From: an uncultured Bacteroidales bacterium
Lineage (GTDB): Bacteria; Bacteroidota; Bacteroidia; Bacteroidales; Muribaculaceae
DNA length: 18,712 nt
Direction of reading: 5' to 3'
NCBI GenBank assembly: GCA_947177325.1
Contig: CAMWUH010000013.1
Span: 1 to 18,712 of the forward strand
Shown one piece after another: positions 7,389 through 14,798 of the stretch. The notes beneath the pieces are model-generated. The model made no database searches. It saw only the letters and a list, made by a program, of their open reading frames with translations, and had not been told where the DNA came from. A program made the translations under genes and the position numbers. Position 1 is the stretch's first letter, and every line of letters starts with the position of its first letter.

Positions 7389-8323
7389 ATATTGCTTTTT
7401 TCATTAACAAACGACTCTATGTGGCGTCGTTTTTTCTCTTCAAATATATCTTCTATCGCAAAGAATATTCCGGTTTCTTCTACATCGCCGAAAAGGTCGT
7501 TGATTGCAGTACCGAAACACTTCATAGTCGGCGACAGGCTCATGTAAGCATTCACCAGCGGCGGAATATTGTAGCCATGAGCACGCACATAACTGTTCAA
7601 TACCTTATAATCTTCTTTAAATGAGTCGTGATGAAACAGGTCAGCTATCTCTGTGGCAGGAGTTGTGGGCAACGGCGTAATCGGAACTACCAGGCGCTCG
7701 TGGTCGGGAAAATGAGTGTTCAGGAAATGCAATATTATGTCGCGACACTCCCTGTTGTAATTGGGATACATCGTCATTTTGCCAAACAAGTATTTGATTT
7801 CGGGGTGCAACACCGTCAGCGCGCCCAAGCCGTCCCACAAATTATCAAGCGCAAAAATCGCTTTTGCTCCCGCCCTCGACGATTGATATTCCGTGCGCAC
7901 AAACGACCGTCCAAGTTCTATCGTGTAAGGCAAATAATCGCGCAGAAACTCCGGAGAGAACTCAAACATGTGCGACGTAGCAATTCTCGGTTTCCCGGCT
8001 TCAATTTTAATATCATTACCTATGATAAACCTATATCCCCCCAATATCAACTTATGCTCGGGGTCCCAGACTATCAGCTGCCGGCAGGGCGGTGTCATAG
8101 TGTCAAACTCATCTATATCACACTCCTTGCCGGTGCCTCCGCCGGCGGCTCTAAACGTCATCTCGCGCAGTCGCCCTATCTCGCGCATTGTGGCGGGGGC
8201 AGTGTGTGCATCAACAACATAGAGCTCATTACCTCCCTTGTTGGTGGTGCGAAGAAATCTGTCGTGGGTCAGTTCGCGCTCAATAAGTTCTGTTTCTACT
8301 GTGTCAATTATCGGTTGTTGCAT
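7385..8323 (-). CDS. glsB: GlsB-like N-acyltransferase of glycine lipid synthesis (GNAT family)
   Basis: A 312-residue acyltransferase with a GNAT-like core, of the OlsB/hemolysin-like family. Marked stretches are MREIGRLREMTFRAAGGGTG (46-65), DIDEFDT (69-75), QLIVWDP...ILGGYRF, SHMFEFSPEFL and TIELGRSFVR. These closely match, from memory, GlsB of Bacteroides thetaiotaomicron, which N-acylates glycine with a 3-hydroxy fatty acid to give the mono-acyl glycine precursor of glycine lipids. It acts at the inner membrane, probably using acyl-ACP. I start at MQQPIIDTVE; an upstream in-frame ATG at 8347 would add eight residues and more overlap with glsA. With the chosen start it overlaps glsA by 20 bp. 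The partner O-acyltransferase directly upstream strongly supports the assignment. Confidence 0.87.
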   Translation of the reverse strand: MQQPIIDTVETELIERELTHDRFLRTTNKGGNELYVVDAHTAPATMREIGRLREMTFRAAGGGTGKECDIDEFDTMTPPCRQLIVWDPEHKLILGGYRFIIGNDIKIEAGKPRIATSHMFEFSPEFLRDYLPYTIELGRSFVRTEYQSSRAGAKAIFALDNLWDGLGALTVLHPEIKYLFGKMTMYPNYNRECRDIILHFLNTHFPDHERLVVPITPLPTTPATEIADLFHHDSFKEDYKVLNSYVRAHGYNIPPLVNAYMSLSPTMKCFGTAINDLFGDVEETGIFFAIEDIFEEKKRRHIESFVNEKSNI

Positions 8324-9149
8324 TTTTTGTCGACATATCATAAACACGGTTGCGCAACTTCTCGGTTTGCTCGCGCGGGGTTGCCCCCAACGCTGCCGTT
8401 TGCTGCGCCGTCAGTGCATTTCCTATTCTGATTTCAAAGCGTTTTCCCCTGGCCTTGAACACTTCGCGGGGCAACAGCACCATCTCTATGTTGAATTTCA
8501 AGCCAAGGCGTTGACGCCATTGTGCAAATTTATAAAAAAATGATGAATTTTCGCCATTAAAAAACAACGGAATTATCGTTCTCCCCGATTTTATGCTTTT
8601 CTGAACAAACATTTTTTGCCATTCCAGGTCTGCGATTTTGCCCTTTTTGCCTCGTCGCGAGCACAATCCTGCCGGGAACACTATTACCGGTCTGTCGCTT
8701 GAAAATGCGTCGTCTACCGCCTTGACTGCAGCCCGGCTCTGAGCGCCATGCTTGTTAATCGGTACAAACACACTCCGCAACGGCTCTATAGCCATCAGCA
8801 AGTCATTTACTATAAACAGCGGCTCTACGCCATATCTGCGGCTTACCATGTCTATCAGCGCTATTCCGTCAAGCCCCCCCAGTGGGTGGTTACTTATGAA
8901 AACCACACGTTTATCGGTCGCCGACGGCAACCTCTCGGCATTGACAACATCAACCTTAACGTCAAGATGCTGCAACACCGAACGGCAGAAATCACTACCC
9001 TCCAAGCCGTCGCCATCACGCAGCAGCGCGTTCATCTCATCTTGACACACCAATCTCTCAAGTTTCCTGACAAGCCATCGCGGCATCAGCCGTCGCACTC
9101 CGGGAGCGCGACTCCGCAACACCGAGTCAACATCTATTTCAATAGCCAT
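8304..9149 (-). CDS. glsA: GlsA-like O-acyltransferase of glycine lipid synthesis (PlsC-like LPLAT)
   Basis: A 281-residue lysophospholipid-acyltransferase-like protein. The acyltransferase motif I is SNHPLGGLDG (86-95), with H88 and D94 five residues apart rather than the usual four, as in the hemolysin/OlsA-like branch. Other motifs are PINKHGAQSR (130-139), VFPAGLCSRR (157-166) and the IIPLFFNGENS stretch (192-202). In Bacteroides the paired GlsA adds a second fatty acid to the 3-hydroxyl of N-acyl-glycine, giving the diacyl glycine lipid needed for stress resistance and fitness. It acts at the cytoplasmic face of the inner membrane. It is the first gene of the seven-gene minus-strand operon; its promoter lies at about 9220-9250. 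If not glycine, the amino acid could be ornithine or serine-glycine. Confidence 0.86.
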   Translation of the reverse strand: MAIEIDVDSVLRSRAPGVRRLMPRWLVRKLERLVCQDEMNALLRDGDGLEGSDFCRSVLQHLDVKVDVVNAERLPSATDKRVVFISNHPLGGLDGIALIDMVSRRYGVEPLFIVNDLLMAIEPLRSVFVPINKHGAQSRAAVKAVDDAFSSDRPVIVFPAGLCSRRGKKGKIADLEWQKMFVQKSIKSGRTIIPLFFNGENSSFFYKFAQWRQRLGLKFNIEMVLLPREVFKARGKRFEIRIGNALTAQQTAALGATPREQTEKLRNRVYDMSTKNATTDN

Positions 9150-9181
9150 CTGCTAATCCAACTGTTTTTAAATTAAAGGGA

Positions 9182-9223
9182 TTTACTGCAAAGCAACTCC
9201 CTGACGAAATCTTTTACTGCAAA
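9182..9223. repeat. 11-bp direct repeat pair at the glsA promoter
   Basis: TTTACTGCAAA occurs at 9182-9192 and again at 9213-9223, 31 bp start to start (about three helical turns). The second copy overlaps the predicted -7 box of the glsA operon. It could be an operator pair or the -7 regions of tandem promoters. Confidence 0.5.
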
Positions 9224-9250
9224 TTTACAACTTTTATTTCTTTCGGCCAA
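9220..9250 (-). promoter_or_regulatory. Probable promoter of the glsA-glsB-wzi-...-neuB operon
   Basis: On the minus strand TAAATTTG (complement of 9220-9227) matches TAnnTTTG. Nineteen bp upstream lies TTGG (complement of 9247-9250), a three-of-four match to the -33 TTTG. The predicted leader is about 65 nt before the ATG at 9149. Confidence 0.5.
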
Positions 9251-9406
9251 CCTCTCCGACACCCATCTGCATTGCAGCTTCCCGACCTGCAGCGACCGCC
9301 TCCCGGCCCTGACGCTACCTAAGAAAATCTCATAAGCTCCTTAAATTATTTACACCCGTTCACGATCGTCTTTACTTTTTTTCACGACAAAAAATCACCC
9401 CAAACT

Positions 9407-9438
9407 ATTGACAAACGCTTTTTTATGTCGTAACTTTG
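9407..9438 (+). promoter_or_regulatory. Promoter of the ftsX-uppP-truB-queA operon
   Basis: ATTG (9407-9410; with the next bases it also reads TTGAC), a 20-bp spacer and TAACTTTG (9431-9438) followed by C: an exact -7 box and three of four -33 bases of the Bacteroidetes consensus. The start site should be near 9445, giving a leader of about 38 nt to the ATG at 9483. Confidence 0.72.
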
Positions 9439-9482
9439 CACGATATTTCCGCTAATTATATCCATCCATATCACATTATTAT

Positions 9483-10361
9483 ATGAAGGCCCAACCGAAA
9501 AAACTGTTTTCAGGCGCGTCAAAGCAAATAACTGCCACCATCAGCGTAGCCCTCGTGCTCCTTATCTTAGGCATTATCGGGGCTTTGTCAATCGCTGCTG
9601 CGTCTGTCACCCGTTCAATTAAAGAAAACATGGGCTTCACTATCGTGCTCAACGACAATGTCGACCAAGCTCAAATCAACTCACTCAAGCAGCAATTCAC
9701 CCACGCTCCTTATATCTCCAACTACTCATTTCTCTCAGCCGACGAAATCCTCGCCCAGGAAGAAAAACTCGTGGGCTTCGACATCATCGAGGCCGTTGGT
9801 GTTAACCCCTACCAACACGAATTTACCGTCAACGTCAAAGCCCAATACGCTTCATCCGACTCTATTGCCGCCATCGTAGCTCCATTGCGCAACAATCCCA
9901 TAGTTGACCAGGTTACAGTCCACGACGACATGGTCGACAACATCAACGCCAACATCCGCACCATCACCCTTATCCTCGGCTCCATTGCCATTGCCCTACT
10001 GATTGTGTCGTTCGTGTTGATTAACAACACCGTGCGCTTAACCATCTACTCCCGCCGTTTCCTCCTCCACACCATGCAACTCGTCGGCGCTACTGCCGGA
10101 TTCATTCGCCGCCCGATCATCGGCCGCAACGTGGTCAACGGCATAATTGCCGCCACCATCGCGTCCTTTCTGCTCATTGGCCTTCGCTGGATTGCCGGCA
10201 CCGACCCTGACACTGCCCGCGAAATCAGTGTAACTCTCCCCATCCCCATGATTGTCATCGTCATTGCCGCTATGTATGTTGTCGGCATCATTATATGCGC
10301 TTTAGCCGCTCTTTTCGCCACTAACAAATATCTCAAGCAAAGCTACGACGAGCTTTTCTAA
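9483..10361 (+). CDS. ftsX: Cell division protein FtsX (ABC transporter permease-like)
   Basis: A 292-residue FtsX: cytoplasmic N-terminus, TM1 about 18-41, a large periplasmic loop (about 42-158), TM2 161-180, TM3 218-237 and TM4 254-279. The loop carries FTIVLNDNV, ISNYSFLSADEIL and a VNPYQHEFTVNV segment typical of the FtsX extracellular domain. RFLLHTMQLVGATAGFIRRPI (192-212) is the FtsX coupling region (usual form MxLVGA). With the ATPase FtsE it forms a complex that activates periplasmic cell-wall hydrolases at the division site. No ftsE is next to it, which I believe is normal for Bacteroidetes but differs from E. coli. It leads the operon and is followed by the DUF3098 gene after 32 bp. 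Confidence 0.92.
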   Translation: MKAQPKKLFSGASKQITATISVALVLLILGIIGALSIAAASVTRSIKENMGFTIVLNDNVDQAQINSLKQQFTHAPYISNYSFLSADEILAQEEKLVGFDIIEAVGVNPYQHEFTVNVKAQYASSDSIAAIVAPLRNNPIVDQVTVHDDMVDNINANIRTITLILGSIAIALLIVSFVLINNTVRLTIYSRRFLLHTMQLVGATAGFIRRPIIGRNVVNGIIAATIASFLLIGLRWIAGTDPDTAREISVTLPIPMIVIVIAAMYVVGIIICALAALFATNKYLKQSYDELF

Positions 10362-10393
10362 TCCGTTTAGTTCAACCTCATCTCATAACTTTT

Positions 10394-10711
10394 ATGGTTT
10401 CTCAACCCAACAAAAAGGTTTCCCCCTTACAACCCAAAACTCAAAAAAAAGCAAAATCCGAATCCACTATAATTGAAAAAGTTGAGCCGGGTAACTTCCC
10501 ATTGTCGCGCACCAACTTCTATATTATGATTGGCGCCGCTGTGGCTATCATTATCGGCTTTCTACTGATGCTCGGCGGGAAATCAACCGATGAGCAATTC
10601 AATCCCGACATCTTCTCCACCCGCCGCATCATCATCGGACCCGCCATTGCCTTCCTTGGCTTTGTGGCCATGGCTGTTGCTATCATGTGGACCCGCCGCA
10701 AACGCTCCTGA
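10394..10711 (+). CDS. DUF3098 domain-containing small membrane protein
   Basis: A 105-residue protein: a basic, disordered N-terminus (1-35, many Lys and Ser), the family motif FPLSRTNFYIMIGA (35-48), TM1 about 42-62, a short loop GGKSTDEQFNPDIFSTRR and TM2 about 79-99, ending in RRKRS. This matches DUF3098, a Bacteroidetes family placed between ftsX and uppP in many genomes. Function is unknown. The position suggests a role in the cell envelope or division, but nothing in the sequence proves it. Both ends are predicted to be cytoplasmic. Confidence 0.9.
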   Translation: MVSQPNKKVSPLQPKTQKKAKSESTIIEKVEPGNFPLSRTNFYIMIGAAVAIIIGFLLMLGGKSTDEQFNPDIFSTRRIIIGPAIAFLGFVAMAVAIMWTRRKRS

Positions 10712-10801
10712 ATCCTTTCGGCGACCCACTTCCGGGCAAGCTGTTTTTATGCCGTCCATCCTTTCCGATAATTCAAAACTCCACATTTAAACTATTCATT
10801 C

Positions 10802-11659
10802 ATGACTTGGATTGAATCACTCATTCTGGGTATTGTGCAAGGCTTAGCCGAGTATCTTCCCATCAGTTCATCAGGCCACTTGCAAATTTGCCGCGACATT
10901 CTCCACATGGACCTCCCCGGCGCCACTGCCCTGCAATTTGACATCACTCTCCATGTAGCCACCGTGCTCTCAACCATCGTAGTGCTCTGGCATGAGTTCG
11001 TGCCACTGATCAAATCTTTCTTCGGCTTCAAAAACGACGCCAACACCACCTACGTGTTCAAGCTCCTCGTTTCCGCTATCCCCATAATGATTGTCGGGCT
11101 ATTCTTCAAAGATAAAATTGAAGCTCTATTTGACGGCAATTTGACTGTTGTCGGCTGCGCCCTTTTGATTACAGCTGCTCTGCTCACATTTGCCTACCTT
11201 TTCCGTGCCAAGCCTGAACAGGAAGCCAACCTGATTCAAGGTGAGCCTAACCCCTGGCGCCGTGGCCGCGACATCACCTTTATTGATGCCTTTATCATTG
11301 GCCTCAGCCAAGCTATGGCTGTAATTCCCGGACTCAGCCGCTCCGGCACTACCATCGCTACCGGTCTTATGCTCGGCGACCGCCGCGACCGCGTGGCTCA
11401 ATTTTCTTTCTTTATGGTCATTATCCCTATCTTGGGCGAAGCTCTCCTCGATGTCAAGGATATGATCGCCGGCTCGGGCGATGCCGCTGCCGCCGAAGTA
11501 TCTGTCGGCCTGCTCCCCCTCGTCATCGGCTTCATCTCAGCTTTCGTTGTAGGTTGCATTGCCTGCAAATGGATGCTCAACATTGTTAAGCGCGGCAAGC
11601 TCTATTGGTTTGCAGTCTACTGCGTAATCATGGGCTTGATTTGCATATTCTTCAAGTAG
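10802..11659 (+). CDS. uppP: Undecaprenyl-diphosphate phosphatase UppP (BacA)
   Basis: A 285-residue polytopic inner-membrane enzyme that removes one phosphate from undecaprenyl pyrophosphate, returning the lipid carrier for peptidoglycan, O-antigen and capsule building. The two inverted-repeat active-site motifs are visible: GLAEYLPISSSGHL (14-27, with E17 and H26) and PGLSRSGTTIATG (176-188, with R180). Several hydrophobic helices fill the rest, ending with YWFAVYCVIMGLICIFF. Length is usual for the family. It starts 90 bp after the DUF3098 stop, and truB follows after 6 bp. Overproduction of this enzyme is known to give bacitracin resistance in other bacteria. The earlier start at the same ATG gives the conserved N-terminus, so the start is secure. 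Confidence 0.97.
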   Translation: MTWIESLILGIVQGLAEYLPISSSGHLQICRDILHMDLPGATALQFDITLHVATVLSTIVVLWHEFVPLIKSFFGFKNDANTTYVFKLLVSAIPIMIVGLFFKDKIEALFDGNLTVVGCALLITAALLTFAYLFRAKPEQEANLIQGEPNPWRRGRDITFIDAFIIGLSQAMAVIPGLSRSGTTIATGLMLGDRRDRVAQFSFFMVIIPILGEALLDVKDMIAGSGDAAAAEVSVGLLPLVIGFISAFVVGCIACKWMLNIVKRGKLYWFAVYCVIMGLICIFFK

Positions 11660-11665
11660 TAAAGG

Positions 11666-12451
11666 ATGAATTTTCTCAAAGGCGAAACTCTCTATATTGA
11701 TAAACCGCTCGGTTGGACATCATTTGACGCTGTCAAGCGACTCCGCTCCACTATGCTCCGTCGGCTCGGTCTGAAAAAAATGAAAGTGGGCCATGCCGGC
11801 ACTCTCGATCCCCTCGCCTCCGGTGTGATGATTATTGTCACCGGCAAGTCAACCAAACTCATTGAGCAACTGCAGGCCGGAGTCAAAGAGTATGTAGCTA
11901 CCCTCACCCTCGGAGCCACGACCCCGTCCTTTGATCTCGAAACTGAAATCGATGCCACGTTCCCTACCGACCATATAACTCTTGAACTTGTCAAGCAGGT
12001 TCTCCCTCAATTCATTGGTCGCATAGAGCAAGTACCCCCCTCTTTCTCGGCCTGCAAAGTCGATGGAAAGCGTGCCTATAAAATGGCCCGCTCCGGTCAG
12101 CAAGTTGAGCTCAAGCCCAAAATTCTTGTCATTGACGAAATTGAACTACTCAATTTCTCCCCAACTGAAATAACCCTCCGGATTGTTTGCAGTAAAGGCA
12201 CCTACATCCGCGCTCTTGCACGCGACATCGGTCAGGCACTCAACTCCGGAGCCCATCTGTCGGCCCTGCGTCGCACTCGGGTAGGCGATACCTCAATCGA
12301 CCAATGCCTGTCAATCGACCAAGCGGTCGACCTCATTAGATCTTGCCCCATCGAGATGCCTGATGAAGATGATGCCCCCTCCACAAATCCATCCGGACAC
12401 TCAAACAAAGCCGACAAGCTCATCCATTCCTCTTCTGCCGAACGCAATTAA
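11666..12451 (+). CDS. truB: tRNA pseudouridine(55) synthase TruB
   Basis: A 261-residue TruB-type pseudouridine synthase that makes pseudouridine-55 in the T-loop of tRNAs. Visible are YIDKPLGWTSFDAV (10-23), the active-site VGHAGTLDPLASGVM (41-55, catalytic D48), the YVATLTLGATTPSFD stretch, PPSFSACKVDGKRAYKMAR (about 131-149) and SKGTYIRALARDIG (about 183-196). There is no PUA domain, as in other short bacterial forms. The last 35 or so residues (from about RSCPIEMPDEDDAPS to SSAERN) are hydrophilic, rich in Ser, Asp and Asn, and look disordered. The ATG follows AAAGG closely, 6 bp after the uppP stop. Queuosine gene queA follows after 99 bp, so two tRNA-modification genes are grouped. Confidence 0.96.
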   Translation: MNFLKGETLYIDKPLGWTSFDAVKRLRSTMLRRLGLKKMKVGHAGTLDPLASGVMIIVTGKSTKLIEQLQAGVKEYVATLTLGATTPSFDLETEIDATFPTDHITLELVKQVLPQFIGRIEQVPPSFSACKVDGKRAYKMARSGQQVELKPKILVIDEIELLNFSPTEITLRIVCSKGTYIRALARDIGQALNSGAHLSALRRTRVGDTSIDQCLSIDQAVDLIRSCPIEMPDEDDAPSTNPSGHSNKADKLIHSSSAERN

Positions 12452-12550
12452 TCACACTCAATTCATCAAAAATATCTCTCAACTTCTTCGACGGCCACTA
12501 CATCCTCCGGCCAACTCCATCAAGAATTTATCCCAAAACTCATATATAGC

Positions 12551-13600
12551 ATGAAGCTTTCTCAATTTAAATTCAAGCTGCCCTCCGAACTAATCGCCCA
12601 AGAACCCACCCCTAACCGCGACGAATGTCGCCTTATGGTCGTTGACCGTAAAACCGGCGAAATCTCTCACCATATCTTCAAAGATATACTCAACTATTTT
12701 GATGAAGGCGACGTGATGGTGTTTAACGACACTCGCGTTTTCCCCGCCCGCTTGTTTGGCAACAAAGAAAAAACAGGCGCCAAAATCGAAGTTTTCCTCC
12801 TCCGGGAGCTCAATGAGGAGCACAAATTATGGGACGTGCTCGTTGAGCCGGCGCGTAAAATACGCATCGGCAACAAGCTCTATTTCGGCGAAGATGACTC
12901 TATGGTAGCCGAGGTTATTGACAACACAACTTCGCGTGGCCGCACGCTCCGTTTCCTCTACGACGGCCCTCACGATGAATTTAAAGAAAACCTCTACGCA
13001 ATGGGCTCAACCCCTCTGCCTGAATATATCACTCGCGATGCAACTCCCGAAGATGCCGACAACTATCAAACCCTTTTCGCTCGCAACGAGGGTGCAATCG
13101 TAGCCCCCGCCGCCGGGCTCCATTTCAGCCGCGAGCTCCTCAAGCGTCTTGAAATCAAAGGCGTGGAGCAGGGTTTTATCACCGTTCACTCGGGCCTCGG
13201 CACTTTCCGCGAAATCGACGTGGAAGACCTCACCAAACACCGCATGGACTCTGAGCAAATCGACGTTAATCAAAAATTAGTCGATATAGTCAATCACGCA
13301 AAGGACAACGGCAAACAAGTTTGTGCCGTTGGCGCTTCGGTGCTCCGAGGTATCTCTTCAGCGGTCAGCATGGGCGGAAAAATGAAAACTTACGAAGGCT
13401 GGACCAACAAGTTCATTTTCCCTCCATACGACTTCACAGTAACCACTTCAATGGTTACTAACTTCCACATGCCGGTGTCAACCATGCTCATGCTCGTCGC
13501 TGCTTTCGGCGGTTACGACCTCATTATGAAAGCCTACTCTATCGCTATCAAAGAGGGTTATCGCTTCGGAGCCTACGGTGACGCTATGCTTATCATATAA
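12551..13600 (+). CDS. queA: S-adenosylmethionine:tRNA ribosyltransferase-isomerase QueA
   Basis: A 349-residue QueA, which transfers and isomerises the ribosyl part of S-adenosylmethionine onto preQ1-34 in tRNA to give epoxyqueuosine, the next-to-last step of queuosine synthesis. Family marks are the N-terminal FKFKLPSELIAQEPTPNRDECRL stretch, MVFNDTRVFPARL (about 56-68), IEVFLLREL, WDVLVEPARKI, EYITR, YQTLFA, GAIVAPAAGLHFSRELL (about 180-196), HSGLGTF (about 213-219), the MDSEQI segment and TNFHMPVSTMLMLVAAF near the C-terminus. Length is complete. It starts 99 bp after truB; I see no terminator in that gap, so it should belong to the same operon. Confidence 0.97.
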   Translation: MKLSQFKFKLPSELIAQEPTPNRDECRLMVVDRKTGEISHHIFKDILNYFDEGDVMVFNDTRVFPARLFGNKEKTGAKIEVFLLRELNEEHKLWDVLVEPARKIRIGNKLYFGEDDSMVAEVIDNTTSRGRTLRFLYDGPHDEFKENLYAMGSTPLPEYITRDATPEDADNYQTLFARNEGAIVAPAAGLHFSRELLKRLEIKGVEQGFITVHSGLGTFREIDVEDLTKHRMDSEQIDVNQKLVDIVNHAKDNGKQVCAVGASVLRGISSAVSMGGKMKTYEGWTNKFIFPPYDFTVTTSMVTNFHMPVSTMLMLVAAFGGYDLIMKAYSIAIKEGYRFGAYGDAMLII

Positions 13601-13620
13601 TCTATTCTATCACCTGCAAT

Positions 13621-14142
13621 ATGATTATCAATCAACGCGATAGCGCCCATTCTGCCGTTATCGAGGCCGGCCGTCTTATCCTCAACGCCATTCGCACAGC
13701 CCCTAAAGCCCGAGGTGTTGACATTATTGAAGCTGTTATGATTGAGGGCGACGATATCCACGTTCTCTCCAATCAAATGCTTCAACTTTTTGAAGAAACC
13801 CAAAGACCGGTGTTTCAGCGCGACGGAAACAACATTCTCCAAGCCGACGCGATTATCCTGCTCGGCTACCGTCCTATGCCAATGGGGCTCAACTGCGCCC
13901 ATTGCGGTTACTCCAAATGCAACGAGCGTCCGGAGGATGTACCCTGTGCGTTCAATCAGGTTGACCTTGGCATAGCAATCGGTTCGGCTGTGAGCCTGGC
14001 TGCCGATCTCCGCCTCGACAGCCGCGTGATGTACTCGGCCGGTATGGCCGCCATGCGCTGCAATCTCCTCCCTGATTGTAAAGGTATCTTGGCAATCTCC
14101 CTCTCCGTATCATCCAAAAATCCCTTCTTTGATCGTAAATAA
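13621..14142 (+). CDS. DUF2148 domain-containing (ferredoxin-like) protein
   Basis: A 173-residue protein resembling the DUF2148 family, annotated as ferredoxin domain-containing. Its N-terminal helix includes SAVIEAGRLILNAIRTAPKARG (11-32). Near the centre is a four-cysteine set, C92-x2-C95-x4-C100-x8-C109 (CAHCGYSKC...VPC), that could bind an iron-sulfur cluster or zinc. C-terminal stretches AIGSAVSLAADLRLDSRVMYS and AMRCNLL...GILAISLSVSSKNPFFDR are well kept in the family. No signal peptide or membrane helix: cytoplasmic. Its reaction is not established. It lies 20 bp after queA and 30 bp before the yigZ-like gene in the same operon. Confidence 0.87.
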   Translation: MIINQRDSAHSAVIEAGRLILNAIRTAPKARGVDIIEAVMIEGDDIHVLSNQMLQLFEETQRPVFQRDGNNILQADAIILLGYRPMPMGLNCAHCGYSKCNERPEDVPCAFNQVDLGIAIGSAVSLAADLRLDSRVMYSAGMAAMRCNLLPDCKGILAISLSVSSKNPFFDRK

Positions 14143-14172
14143 CAGCTTGCACTTTTTATAGCTGACTCTGCT

Positions 14173-14769
14173 ATGGCTGCCGACTGCTTCTCAACTATCT
14201 CCCAACCATCCGAAGGCATCTACCGTGAAAAAATGTCAAAGTTCATGGCATTTGCCCATCCCGTTGCATCGGTTGACGAAGCTAAAGAAATAATCAAACA
14301 ATATCAAAAAAAATATTTCGACGCGCGCCACGTTTGCTGGGCCTACATGTTAGGTGCTGACCGACTGACTTTCCAAAGCAACGACAACGGCGAGCCGTCA
14401 GGCACTGCCGGAAAACCAATCTTAGGCCAAATCAACTCTTTTGGCCTGACTAACATCATAATAATTGTGGTGCGTTATTTCGGTGGAATTAAACTCGGAA
14501 CATCAGGATTGATTGTTGCTTATCGAGAAGCTGCCAGAGAGGCAATCGAAGCCGCCGAAATCATCCATTGCCACGAAACTGCCAATATTGCCTTTTCCTA
14601 TGCATACGAGGCAATGAACGATGTAATGAAGCTCGCCAAGCAACCCGGCATCTACATCCTTGAGCAATCGTTTGACAACATCTGCACAATGACGTTGTCA
14701 ACCCGCCGCGACAACATTGAACTTCTCCGAGGTCAGCTTTCCAAAATCCCGACACTCACCTTCGTCTAA
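14173..14769 (+). CDS. YigZ/IMPACT family protein
   Basis: A 198-residue protein of the YigZ (UPF0029, Impact N-terminal domain) family. Typical features in order: a start ending in ISQPSEGIYREKMSKFMAF (9-27), ARHVCWAYML (51-60), the signature DNGEPSGTAGKPIL (71-84), VVRYFGGIKLGTSGLIVAY (99-117) and a C-terminal DUF1949-like ferredoxin-fold part (about 132-198). Bacterial members are cytoplasmic; their biochemical role is unclear, while eukaryotic IMPACT regulates the GCN2 kinase. It is the last gene of the plus-strand operon and is followed after 29 bp by the strong terminator. The start at MAADCF keeps the usual N-terminal length. Confidence 0.93.
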   Translation: MAADCFSTISQPSEGIYREKMSKFMAFAHPVASVDEAKEIIKQYQKKYFDARHVCWAYMLGADRLTFQSNDNGEPSGTAGKPILGQINSFGLTNIIIIVVRYFGGIKLGTSGLIVAYREAAREAIEAAEIIHCHETANIAFSYAYEAMNDVMKLAKQPGIYILEQSFDNICTMTLSTRRDNIELLRGQLSKIPTLTFV

Positions 14770-14798
14770 AAAAAAAATACATCTACTCTTACTCTGTA

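Larger units (their letters stand above)
9150..9482. other. 333-bp divergent promoter region between glsA and ftsX
   Basis: No convincing gene. The glsA-side 90 bp is AT-rich and holds that promoter and a direct repeat. The middle (about 9241-9320) is unusually C-rich for a spacer. The ftsX side is AT-rich with the ftsX promoter; TTCACGA occurs twice (9359-9365 and 9381-9387), 22 bp apart, just upstream of the -33 box. Confidence 0.7.

Noticed and set aside
7628..8431. 267-codon plus-strand open frame across glsB
   Set aside because: It lies antisense to the well-recognised glsB, its translation is rich in Arg, His and Cys without any family pattern, and it has no promoter; a shadow frame.
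8748..9176. 142-codon plus-strand open frame across glsA
   Set aside because: Antisense to glsA, low-complexity His/Gln-rich translation; a shadow frame.
9226..9272. Short minus-strand frame MQMGVGEVGRKK in the C-rich part of the glsA-ftsX spacer, with an alanine/arginine-rich open stretch upstream
   Set aside because: Only 12 codons, outside the predicted glsA transcript, no start signals; most likely base-composition bias.
12452..12550. Possible operon break between truB and queA
   Set aside because: The 99-bp gap has no stable hairpin with a U-run and no TAnnTTTG box, so I keep the genes in one operon.
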